DNA from: Limisphaerales bacterium
Lineage (GTDB): Bacteria; Verrucomicrobiota; Verrucomicrobiia; Limisphaerales; UBA11358
Reading direction: 5' to 3'
NCBI GenBank assembly: GCA_003133815.1
Contig: PKZR01000376.1
Span: 1-8,357 of the forward strand
DNA: 8,357 bases
The stretch's first letter is position 1. Each line of letters opens with the position of its first letter. The notes under the pieces are model-generated. The model saw only the letters and a program-made list of their open reading frames with translations, was not told the DNA's origin and ran no database searches. The position numbers were made by a program, and so were the translations under genes. Positions 1 through 5,529 of the stretch are shown in pieces.

Positions 1-395
1 GCGACGCCTGAATTGTTTTCAAGCGATGTTGCATACATCCGCAAGAATCGCGGGCGCGGGTAATGGATTTCAAATTCGTGGCGCACGACGCTCCTGCCAC
101 CGGCGGAATCGGGGCGTGAAATTTTATCCCAGTCCATTTCCGGCAGGATTTTTGAGATGTGGTGTTCCTCATCGCCTGATTGCAGTCCGATGAGTCGCGT
201 GACGGCTTGGTTGAAATAAATGACGTGCCCGCTTTCATCCAAGACCAGCACGCCATCCTCGATTGTATTGAATAGCGTTTCGAGAAAGCTGCGTTCGCGG
301 GCGAGCCGCTGGACGACCGTCTGCAAACCTTCAGCGTCAAGCCGTCCGATACGGCCAAGCACTTTGTCGATAAAACTGGATTTGATTGCAGTCAT
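1..395 (-). CDS. PAS-domain sensor protein, probably a histidine kinase (N-terminal part, cut by window edge)
   Basis: The reading frame opens with ATG at 395 and stays open for 131 codons to the left edge, so only the N-terminus is visible. Residues 1-35 are an amphipathic helix with many charged residues. From residue 37 a PAS domain follows, recognisable from 'FLETLFNTIEDGVLVLDESG' (37-56) and then 'VIYFNQAVTRLIG' (58-70), which is the typical N-terminal beta-strand, turn and FNxA helix. In this type of protein PAS binds a ligand or relays a signal to a C-terminal kinase (HisKA/HATPase) or other output domain; that output lies outside the window, so histidine kinase is inferred from the family style. 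No membrane segment is seen in the visible part, which suggests a cytoplasmic sensor. It follows the ABC ATPase gene after an 86-bp gap holding a dyad site, so it may have its own promoter. No Shine-Dalgarno sequence precedes the ATG. Confidence 0.8.
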   Translation of the reverse strand, partial: MTAIKSSFIDKVLGRIGRLDAEGLQTVVQRLARERSFLETLFNTIEDGVLVLDESGHVIYFNQAVTRLIGLQSGDEEHHISKILPEMDWDKISRPDSAGGRSVVRHEFEIHYPRPRFLRMYATSLENNSGV

Positions 396-416
396 TGGGC
401 AAAATAATAATTAATA

Positions 417-431
417 GTGCCAAGATGGCAC
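417..431. promoter_or_regulatory. Dyad operator-like site GTGCCA-N3-TGGCAC
   Basis: GTGCCAAGATGGCAC is an inverted repeat with perfect 6-bp arms and a 3-bp centre, placed 22 bp upstream of the PAS-sensor ATG. A third copy of the half-site TGGCAC lies at 468-473, exactly 42 bp (about four helical turns) from the one at 426-431. This geometry suits a dimeric regulator. The rest of the 396-481 gap is AT-rich. The role as operator is inferred. Confidence 0.4.
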
Positions 432-436
432 AAATA

Positions 437-464
437 ATATTATCGTCAAGTCAAACTAATGCAA
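437..464 (-). promoter_or_regulatory. Weak candidate promoter for the PAS-sensor gene
   Basis: On the minus strand TTGCAT (459-464) and TAATAT (437-442) are separated by 16 bp. The matches to TTGACA/TATAAT are only 3/6 and 4/6. If used, transcription would start near 430, placing the GTGCCA/TGGCAC dyad over the first transcribed bases, a classic repressor position. This is only a candidate. Confidence 0.22.
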
Positions 465-481
465 TTATGGCACACTTGATT

Positions 482-1207
482 TTATTTTTCTCCCGCTGTG
501 AATGATAGGAAAATTTCTTCAAGCTGGCCTGAATTGCCGCTTTGTTTGCGGAGTTCGTCGCGGTTGCCAACGGCCACCAATTTTCCGCCGAGGATGATGC
601 CAATGCGGTCGGCCATTTCCTCGGCTATGCTCAATTGGTGCGTGGAAACCAGCACGGTCATGCCCGCAAGTGAGCGTTCCTTTAGAACATCTTTTACGAC
701 GCGAGCGTGCTGTGGGTCGAGGCCGACCATCGGTTCGTCAATCACGAACACTTCCGGATCGTGCAGCAGCGCGGACACGATGGCGACACGCTGGCGCGTC
801 CCGTGTGAAAGGCTTTCAAGAGGCCGGTTTACAAACTCGGCGAGATGAAAGCGCGAAATCAACCCGTTCGCATTCGCTTCAATTTTCGCGTCCGGCATCT
901 GGAACAATTGCCCGGTGAAGCGAAAAAATTCCCGGGCGGTCAGCTTGTCGTAAAGAAATGGAAAATCGGGGACGTAGGCGATTTTACGCCGTGCTTCGAG
1001 CGGCTGCTGTTGCATGTCGAAACCGCAAATGCGCGTGGAGCCGGAAGTCGGCTTCATCAGGCCGGCAAGAATTTTCAGCGTGGTTGTTTTTCCGGCGGCG
1101 TTCGGGCCGAGCATGGCGAAAAATTCTCCGCTGGGAATGGTGAGCTTCACATCGTTGACGGCGATGAGATCGCCGAATTTCTTCACGAGATTGACAATTT
1201 CAATCAT
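482..1207 (-). CDS. ABC transporter ATP-binding protein
   Basis: A 241-residue nucleotide-binding subunit that would hydrolyse ATP to drive a membrane permease. Residues in order: Walker A GPNAAGKTT (34-42), a Q-loop region reading YVPDFPFLYDKL where the usual Gln is Asp (81), signature LSHGTRQR (133-140), Walker B VFVIDEP (153-159), D-loop GLDP (162-165) and the H-loop His in VSTHQ (190). The LSHG signature and PD-type Q-loop resemble ABC-2/export-type ATPases. Walker A carries Ala where most have Gly (GPNGAGKTT). The start was placed at ATG 1207 because it forms an ATGA overlap with the stop of the gene before it and has a GGTGGGG stretch a few bases upstream; an in-frame GTG at 1219 would add four residues. 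No permease gene lies next to it in the window. The substrate is unknown. Confidence 0.92.
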   Translation of the reverse strand: MIEIVNLVKKFGDLIAVNDVKLTIPSGEFFAMLGPNAAGKTTTLKILAGLMKPTSGSTRICGFDMQQQPLEARRKIAYVPDFPFLYDKLTAREFFRFTGQLFQMPDAKIEANANGLISRFHLAEFVNRPLESLSHGTRQRVAIVSALLHDPEVFVIDEPMVGLDPQHARVVKDVLKERSLAGMTVLVSTHQLSIAEEMADRIGIILGGKLVAVGNRDELRKQSGNSGQLEEIFLSFTAGEK

Positions 1208-2004
1208 GACTTGCCCCACCCTTCTATCTCGGCGGTGAGTCCACCGGGAAGCTCTACACGCATGATTTCGCCGAGCGTGCTGACATAAACGATAATTTTG
1301 TTTGCAAGAATCTGGGTTTCGAGTCGATAAACGGAAACCGGTTCGTGCCCCAGCATCAGCCGTTCCCGGTACGCCTGCCAGTGGAGATTTTGCGCCAGCA
1401 CGGTCGATTGCGGAAACTCTGGAAGTTCAAACCCACCAAAAAATCCGGTGCCGGAATTTTCCGCGAACGCGCCCAGCAGCTTGTTTGGATTTTGCAGGTC
1501 GGCGAAAGAAAAGACGCGCAATTCGGTCGAGCCGTCGGACGTGATTTCCAGGGCGACGGTCTGGTTTGTGGCGAGAGAATGGATTCCCACAGTGACGGCG
1601 TGCGATGAAATTTTCAGTGTTAATTCGCGCCACTCGCGAAGAGACGAAAATTGAAGCCGCCCGTCAAATTTCAGCCGGTTGGTGATGCTGCCAAGGCTCG
1701 TGCCGCCACTCAGCCGGATTTGATAACCGGCGCCGGTTGCAAGACCCTCTGGTGGCAGGCTGTTTTCATCGAGCTTGGCCATTTCCTGCTCGACGCTTGT
1801 GGAAAACTCGCAGAAACCGGACGACCGCCCGTTTTGGTAAATGGTGAGGGATGAACTGTCTGGCGCGGTCAGGATTTTCCGCCAGACCAAATCCAGCGGG
1901 ACCGGCATTTCGCCGCCATGCGAACCGTATTCGGCGCGCCAGAGAAGAAAGTTCATCGTCAGCCAGAACGCTGCGACGATGACAAATGATAAGCGCGGAA
2001 TCAC
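1204..2004 (-). CDS. Membrane-anchored protein of unknown function
   Basis: A 266-residue protein that I do not recognise. Residues about 5-22 (LSFVIVAAFWLTMNFLLW) form one hydrophobic segment after a short basic N-terminus, so it is either a signal anchor or an uncleaved signal peptide, with the remaining 240 residues outside the cytoplasmic membrane. That part is rich in beta-type sequence with no Cys cluster or catalytic motif that I can name. It starts with GTG at 2004, overlapping the stop of the LysM lipoprotein gene (GTGA), and its own TGA overlaps the ABC ATPase start (ATGA). Such coupling on both sides points to co-translation and a shared role. It is not a multi-span permease, so it cannot by itself complete the transporter; an accessory or periplasmic adaptor role is only a guess. 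Confidence 0.8.
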   Translation of the reverse strand: MIPRLSFVIVAAFWLTMNFLLWRAEYGSHGGEMPVPLDLVWRKILTAPDSSSLTIYQNGRSSGFCEFSTSVEQEMAKLDENSLPPEGLATGAGYQIRLSGGTSLGSITNRLKFDGRLQFSSLREWRELTLKISSHAVTVGIHSLATNQTVALEITSDGSTELRVFSFADLQNPNKLLGAFAENSGTGFFGGFELPEFPQSTVLAQNLHWQAYRERLMLGHEPVSVYRLETQILANKIIVYVSTLGEIMRVELPGGLTAEIEGWGKS

Positions 2005-2777
2005 GATGCCGGGATGTTCAACTCCTGCCCGACGTGCAGCTTGTTTGGGTTCACGCCGGGGTTGGCGGCTCGCAATGCGCCCAATTTGATTCCAAATTTG
2101 CGTGCGATGGCGGCTTCTGTTTCGCCGGAGGCGACAGTGTGCGTGCGCGGGGCGGCGGGATTTACGGGATGATTCGCATTTGAATTTGGTGAGGGTGTGC
2201 TAACAATCTGCGCCGGCTGGACTGGATTTTGGACGGGTTGCGCGGCGGGATAATTCGGTGCGGGGATTGAATTGGATCTAACTGCCAGTTGATCTGCGTA
2301 ATAGGCATTCCATTTTTTCAATGCGTCCACTTGATCCTGCAATTGGTGGTTTTGGTCCGTTAGTTTTTCCAGTTCCTGCTGGACAACGGGGGCGCTGGGC
2401 ATGGACATCACATCTGCGGCGAGCTGTTGCTTGCAGGTGGTGATGCGCGCGGTGACGACCTCGGCGTTTTCGGCATTCGGTTCCAGCTTCAAATATTGCT
2501 GGTAATGATAAATCGCGGCGGCAGGGTCGGATATTTTTTCGTCGAAAAGGCAGGCGAGTTCAAAATGCGCTGCGGCCGAATGGGGATTAACTTCCAAAGA
2601 CTGCTCGAACGCCTCGACTGCGCCTTGGTAATCCATCGCGTTAACCCGGTTTTCGCCGAGGATGAAGTGGGGCTCCTTTTTTTCGTCCAACGAGCCTTGC
2701 CCCGGGTCACAGCCGCCTAAAACGGCACCTAGGCACACAACAAATGCGCCGGGCAAAAAATATTTCCTAAAATCCAT
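2001..2777 (-). CDS. Lipoprotein with TPR-like and LysM domains
   Basis: A 258-residue predicted lipoprotein. A basic N-terminus and hydrophobic stretch lead to the lipobox LGGC, with lipidated Cys at 23; Asp at +2 is the inner-membrane retention signal in E. coli, though that rule may not hold here. Residues about 38-100 look like one or two TPR units (for example AVEAFEQSLEVNP). Residues 131-165 are a predicted coiled coil (QQELEKLTDQNHQLQDQVDA). Residues 168-211 are a Pro/Asn/Gln-rich linker. Residues 213-256 form a LysM domain (HTVASGETEAAIARKFGI, ending VGQELNIP), a fold that binds GlcNAc-containing glycans such as peptidoglycan. The protein is therefore likely tethered in a membrane and attached to the cell wall. 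It is the first gene of the overlapping lipoprotein, membrane protein and ATPase set. No Shine-Dalgarno sequence precedes the ATG at 2777. Confidence 0.88.
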   Translation of the reverse strand: MDFRKYFLPGAFVVCLGAVLGGCDPGQGSLDEKKEPHFILGENRVNAMDYQGAVEAFEQSLEVNPHSAAAHFELACLFDEKISDPAAAIYHYQQYLKLEPNAENAEVVTARITTCKQQLAADVMSMPSAPVVQQELEKLTDQNHQLQDQVDALKKWNAYYADQLAVRSNSIPAPNYPAAQPVQNPVQPAQIVSTPSPNSNANHPVNPAAPRTHTVASGETEAAIARKFGIKLGALRAANPGVNPNKLHVGQELNIPAS

Positions 2778-2892
2778 GGCGCGAAATTAAACGAACGGGA
2801 CGGGCGGCGCAATCGTGCGGGTGACGAAAATGAATCTTGGACCGCATATCTTTGCCCGGTGAGCTTGGCATTACTGTCATGGAATCTGGAAG

Positions 2893-2976
2893 TGGTGCGC
2901 GCGAGAGGACTTGAACCTCTAATCCTTTCGGAACCAGATCCTAAGTCTGGCGTGTCTGCCATTCCACCACGCGCGC
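2893..2976 (-). tRNA. tRNA-Leu (anticodon UAG), CCA encoded
   Basis: The minus strand folds as a class II tRNA of 84 nt. The acceptor stem GCGCGCG pairs with CGCGCGC over seven perfect pairs. The D arm has a GTG/CAC stem. The anticodon stem CCAGA/TCTGG holds the loop CTTAGGA, giving anticodon TAG, which reads CUN leucine codons. The long variable arm (TCC-GAAA-GGA) is typical of Leu, and the T arm is AGAGG-TTCAAGT-CCTCT. Discriminator A is followed by an encoded CCA (2895-2893). Confidence 0.96.
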
Positions 2977-3069
2977 ATGAACAAGGCTTTGATATTTGCC
3001 GGTGTCGCCCATGAACAGCAATGCAAGACCAAGCATCATAACTGAATTCTCGGAGTCGCAATCACCACA

Positions 3070-3075
3070 ATTATA
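3070..3075 (-). promoter_or_regulatory. Possible -10 element for the tRNA-Leu transcript
   Basis: The minus strand carries an exact TATAAT about 94 bp upstream of the tRNA 5' end. The hexamer 17 bp further upstream (GTTCCA) matches TTGACA at only 3 of 6 positions, so the promoter is uncertain. No other gene between it and the tRNA can be supported. Confidence 0.28.
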
Positions 3076-3181
3076 CCGTCTAGCCATTATCATGGAACAC
3101 CATATGCGGCCCAACTGCAAGCGGATCAATTAATGGACACGGCAGCAAGTAGCCTTGCAATACTACGGGTTAGCTCCACCA

Positions 3182-3201
3182 AAAGGTTGGCAAAGGTTGG
3201 C
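3182..3201 (+). repeat. Two perfect tandem copies of AAAGGTTGGC
   Basis: The 10-bp unit AAAGGTTGGC occurs twice head to tail (3182-3191 and 3192-3201), ending 25 bp upstream of the -35 box of the next gene. A 10-bp period places both copies on the same DNA face, as in tandem sites for OmpR-type response regulators. The function is inferred from position only. Confidence 0.5.
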
Positions 3202-3226
3202 AAGTAACTATCTCCAATCATCCCTA

Positions 3227-3255
3227 TTGACATTTTCCAGCAAATCATGCTTAAT
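3227..3255 (+). promoter_or_regulatory. Promoter TTGACA-N17-CTTAAT of the RW-repeat protein gene
   Basis: A perfect -35 box TTGACA (3227-3232) is followed after exactly 17 bp by CTTAAT (3250-3255), which matches TATAAT at 4 of 6 positions. Transcription should begin near 3262, only about 4 nt before the ATG at 3266. The message would be leaderless or nearly so, which agrees with the lack of a Shine-Dalgarno sequence (the bases before the ATG are pyrimidine-rich CTCCTCC). Confidence 0.65.
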
Positions 3256-3265
3256 CTCCTCCAAT

Positions 3266-3637
3266 ATGAGTATCCAATCATTGTCAGCTACACAATTGCG
3301 TCAGGCGGCCGATCTCAAGGAAAAGATCGAGAGCCTGAATAACCAACTCGCGACACTTTTAGGCGGCAGTGGAATTCCTGTTCCATCCAAAGTTGCCAGC
3401 CCGGCAAAGAAGAAGGGTGGAATGAGTGCAGAAGGCAGGGCCAGGATCAGCGCTGCAGCAAAAAAGCGGTGGGCAAAAGTCAAGGCGGCCAAATTACCGG
3501 TCAAGGTTGAGGTCAAGACGGTCAAGCCTGTGGCCAATCAGCGCAAGAAGATGAGTGCTGCGGCCAAAGCCAAATTGTCAAAACTTGCAAAGGAAAGATG
3601 GGCCAAGGCCAAGGCAACGGGAAAGAAAAAGTTGTAA
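3266..3637 (+). CDS. Small Lys/Ala-rich basic protein with two RW-motif repeats
   Basis: A 123-residue, strongly basic protein. Residues 7-32 form an amphipathic, coiled-coil-like helix (QLRQAADLKEKIESLNNQLA), which could drive dimerisation. Residues 53-74 and 96-117 are two copies of one motif, MSA...A..S..AK.RWAK.KA, sharing about 13 of 24 positions, linked by a Lys/Val/Pro-rich stretch (77-95). Small proteins with this 'MSA..K.K...AAK.RWAK.K' tail appear familiar from Verrucomicrobiota and related soil bacteria, but I know of no proven function; by charge they could bind DNA or RNA, like histone H1-type tails. The ATG at 3266 was chosen because a good promoter ends just before it; an in-frame upstream extension to 3155 would lie upstream of that promoter. 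A strong terminator follows 28 bp after the stop, so this is a single-gene transcript. Confidence 0.85.
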   Translation: MSIQSLSATQLRQAADLKEKIESLNNQLATLLGGSGIPVPSKVASPAKKKGGMSAEGRARISAAAKKRWAKVKAAKLPVKVEVKTVKPVANQRKKMSAAAKAKLSKLAKERWAKAKATGKKKL

Positions 3638-3665
3638 GTCCTGTTTAAATCTATTTGGAAAACGA

Positions 3666-3698
3666 ATGCAGTTCCGCTTTTGGCGGGGCTGCATTTTT
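3666..3698 (+). terminator. Intrinsic terminator of the RW-repeat gene
   Basis: ATGCAGTTCCGC (3666-3677) pairs with GCGGGGCTGCAT (3683-3694) over 12 bp, including two G-U pairs, around a 5-nt TTTTG loop. A run of five T follows (3694-3698). It ends the transcript of the gene stopping at 3637. Confidence 0.9.
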
Positions 3699-3818
3699 AG
3701 TTTGTAAGGCGAAATCCAGGAACTGCGGCAAAGGAGATTGAATAAAGAGCAATTTTTGTTGGATAAAAAGCAACGGATGGCTTGCAGATAACGGCTTACT
3801 GTGTGAAAAAGAATCAGA

Positions 3819-3893
3819 GTCCGGTGATGGAACGTCTCTTCAGTGGACATCCCCTGTCCCACCTCCTTGGCGTCTGTCACCGGACGCTTTTTT
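3819..3893 (+). ncRNA. Structured RNA element with competing stems and U-run (attenuator-like or small RNA)
   Basis: Two exclusive folds are visible. In one, GTCCGGTGA (3819-3827) pairs perfectly over 9 bp with TCACCGGAC (3877-3885), enclosing a small hairpin GGACA-TCCCC-TGTCC (3845-3859). In the other, GCGTCT (3870-3875) pairs with GGACGC (3882-3887) around GTCACC, directly followed by six T (3888-3893): a standard intrinsic terminator. The upstream GTCCGGTGA segment would block this terminator, the logic of an attenuator or riboswitch; alternatively the long stem plus U-run simply ends a small RNA. The gene directly downstream is a TPR frame without its natural start. A weak upstream promoter can be drawn (TTGAAT 3738-3743, 18 bp, GATAAA 3762-3767). 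I do not recognise a known riboswitch class. The rest of 3699-3818 shows nothing I can name. Confidence 0.45.
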
Positions 3894-3934
3894 GACCCGT
3901 TCAATTTGAAGCTATTACACAGTATCGCATCGCG

Positions 3935-4669
3935 TTGGAACTTAAACCTAATTTTGCGGACGCTAGAAACAATTTAGGAATTGGATTCCTTGATATGGGA
4001 GAAACAGAGAAAGCAATCGATCAATTTCGTGACGCCTTGAAAATCAATCCCGGCTATACTTATGCCCGCATTAATTTAGGGGTGGCTCTTGCTAAAGGCG
4101 GACAAGTAGAAGAAGCCATAATGCAATATCGTGAAGTATTAAAATATGATCCCGATAATGCTAAGTTGCACAATAATCTGGGTCTGGCCTTATTCCAGAA
4201 AGGAAAGTGGGATGAAGCAATAATACAATACCGCGATGCCTTGAAAATAAATCCCAATGCCGACCTGGTCTGCAATAACCTCGGTCTCGCGCTCTATGAA
4301 AAAGGCCGAGTGGATGAGGCTATCGCCGAATATCGCAAAGCGCTTCAACTGAAACCCGGTTACTTGGATGCACTGAACAATCTTGCTTGGATGCTGGCGA
4401 CCTGCCCGGAGACTAGATTGCGCAATGGGGTCGAAGCCGTGCAACTGGCGCAAAAAGCCGCGCAGCTTGACGGCGGCGAAAATCCCCCGACATTGCGCAC
4501 GCTCGCCGCCGCCTATGCTGAGGCCGGAAAATTTGCGCAGGCAGTTGAGACGGCTCGCCGCGCCATGCAACTGGCCGCCGCGCAAGGCAACACGCCGCTC
4601 GCCGGGACACTGGAACAGGAACTCGAACTTTACCAGATAGACACGCCCATGCGCGATGTGAAGCAGTGA
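3935..4669 (+). CDS. TPR-repeat protein, apparently 5'-truncated (possible pseudogene)
   Basis: A run of tetratricopeptide repeats, which form helical scaffolds for protein-protein contacts. Counting from TTG 3935, repeats cover residues 4-37, 38-71, 72-105, 106-139 and, more divergent, about 140-180 and 181-219; hallmarks are NNLG, EAI..YR.AL and NP/KP at unit ends. The section NNLAWMLATCPE (from about 148) through AYAEAGKF is a module I associate with the C-termini of larger Verrucomicrobiota TPR proteins, often with a membrane or enzyme domain in front. The repeat homology does not begin at TTG 3935: the frame upstream reads QFEAITQYRIA (3902-3934), the first helix of a TPR, before meeting an in-frame TGA at 3893-3895. 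No proper start or upstream TPR coding is present, so the gene has probably lost its 5' part. Codons in the first two thirds are AT-rich and become GC-rich after about 4380. It ends before a bidirectional terminator. Confidence 0.7.
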   Translation: MELKPNFADARNNLGIGFLDMGETEKAIDQFRDALKINPGYTYARINLGVALAKGGQVEEAIMQYREVLKYDPDNAKLHNNLGLALFQKGKWDEAIIQYRDALKINPNADLVCNNLGLALYEKGRVDEAIAEYRKALQLKPGYLDALNNLAWMLATCPETRLRNGVEAVQLAQKAAQLDGGENPPTLRTLAAAYAEAGKFAQAVETARRAMQLAAAQGNTPLAGTLEQELELYQIDTPMRDVKQ

Positions 4670-4702
4670 CTTGGCCGTTTGGTGAATTTTGCCAAATTAA
4701 AA

Positions 4703-4736
4703 CCCCGGCGCGGTTTGCACCACGCCGGGGAGTTTT
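4703..4736. terminator. Bidirectional intrinsic terminator between convergent genes
   Basis: CCCCGGCG (4703-4710) pairs perfectly with CGCCGGGG (4723-4730) around a 12-nt loop. A TTTT run follows on the plus side (4733-4736), and AAATTAAAA precedes the stem (4694-4702), giving a U-rich tail on the minus strand. It can end both the TPR transcript (stop at 4669) and the convergent transcript (stop at 4760). Confidence 0.85.
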
Positions 4737-4759
4737 GCCTCCAGTATTTTTTATTTGGT

Positions 4760-5461
4760 TCAGCCGCCGACGATGATGCTGACGGGTTTGCTCCAGAGGC
4801 CGACGTTGGTGTCATTCACCCGGTAGATGGCGCGATAGGTCCACTTTGTGGGGGTGGCGGGAAACGGCTGGGTGTCGTTGTAGCCGGGCGTGGTGTCGTA
4901 GCACAAATCCACAAAACCCTTGTCGTCGTTGCGGTCCACCTGGATGAGGCACATGTCGAGGTAGTTCACATAGCCGCCCCAGCCCCAGTCCACTTCCGTG
5001 TGGTTGCCGGATATGACCACCTCAATGTCCGGCTGCACGGTGGTCAGGTCCGGGCCGGGCTGGTCGGCGCCATACACGTCGAGGATCTTGGCCATGGCGT
5101 CGGTGAACTTGGGATTGCCGTTGAGCCGTTTGACGAGCAGGCGGAAGCGCGGGGTGATGCCCGCCGGCACGGCGGCCGGGAATTTATCCGGAAGCACGGG
5201 CACGCTCTGGCCGCCGGGGGCGATGCCGCCTCCGTCGCGCTCGTAGTTTTTCTCGGCGGTCCACCCTTTGGCAGCCTGCTGCATGGTGGCCTGAAAATCC
5301 ACCATGGCCCGGAACCGGGTGGCGTCCGCCGCCTGCTGGATGATGTCCGGATCGGTGGCCGATATGCCCAAGGGCACCAGGAACTGCCCTATGTTGTCGC
5401 GAAAGACGATGAATTGCTGGGCGCGCCCTTCGTCGTCTCTTTCCAGATAATCTGATTTCAT
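4760..5461 (-). CDS. Protein of unknown function with an Fn3-like C-terminal strand pattern
   Basis: A 233-residue protein with no signal peptide or membrane segment. The N-terminus MKSDYLERDDEGRAQQF is followed by a helical region (to about residue 65; DATRFRAMVDFQATMQQAA), a Pro/Gly-rich linker (about 75-100), then a beta-rich half. The final residues, WTYRAIYRVND (207-217) and VGLWSKPVSIIVGG (220-233), match the last strands of fibronectin-type-III-like domains (Y.A.Y.....G.WS.P). It looks like a recurring family in Bacteroidota and Verrucomicrobiota that I recall only as hypothetical. It is probably intracellular or exported by a non-Sec route. The start is ATG 5461; the bases in front are AT-rich with TATAAA at 5487-5482 but no convincing -35 and no Shine-Dalgarno sequence. 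A degenerate 21-bp tandem array begins about 70 bp upstream. Confidence 0.75.
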   Translation of the reverse strand: MKSDYLERDDEGRAQQFIVFRDNIGQFLVPLGISATDPDIIQQAADATRFRAMVDFQATMQQAAKGWTAEKNYERDGGGIAPGGQSVPVLPDKFPAAVPAGITPRFRLLVKRLNGNPKFTDAMAKILDVYGADQPGPDLTTVQPDIEVVISGNHTEVDWGWGGYVNYLDMCLIQVDRNDDKGFVDLCYDTTPGYNDTQPFPATPTKWTYRAIYRVNDTNVGLWSKPVSIIVGG

Positions 5462-5529
5462 ATGTGTTTAATATTTAATTGTTTATACGGATGTTTAGGG
5501 GGCAAATCGGGGTGGCCGGGCGGCTCCGC

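Noticed and set aside
426..473. Sigma-54 promoter suggested by TGGCAC
   Set aside because: The required GC of the -12 element is absent at the right spacing after both TGGCAC copies; the inverted-repeat layout fits an operator better.
1208..1219. GTG start at 1219 for the ABC ATPase
   Set aside because: ATG 1207 forms the ATGA overlap also seen in style at the previous gene junction and matches the usual ABC N-terminus (MIEI.NL.K.FG).
2893..2976. tRNA gene as an integration site
   Set aside because: No integrase and no direct repeat of the tRNA 3' end were seen in the window.
2941..3129. Minus-strand frames overlapping the tRNA region
   Set aside because: They run into the tRNA gene, and their ends are translations of tRNA sequence (for example ARVVEWQTRQT), a common false call.
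3155..3265. N-terminal extension of the RW-repeat protein
   Set aside because: It would lie upstream of and across the promoter at 3227-3255, and the added residues lack the composition of the rest of the protein.
3578..3904. Minus-strand frame of 108 codons
   Set aside because: It crosses the strong terminator, the structured element and the end of the basic-protein gene, with no protein features of its own.
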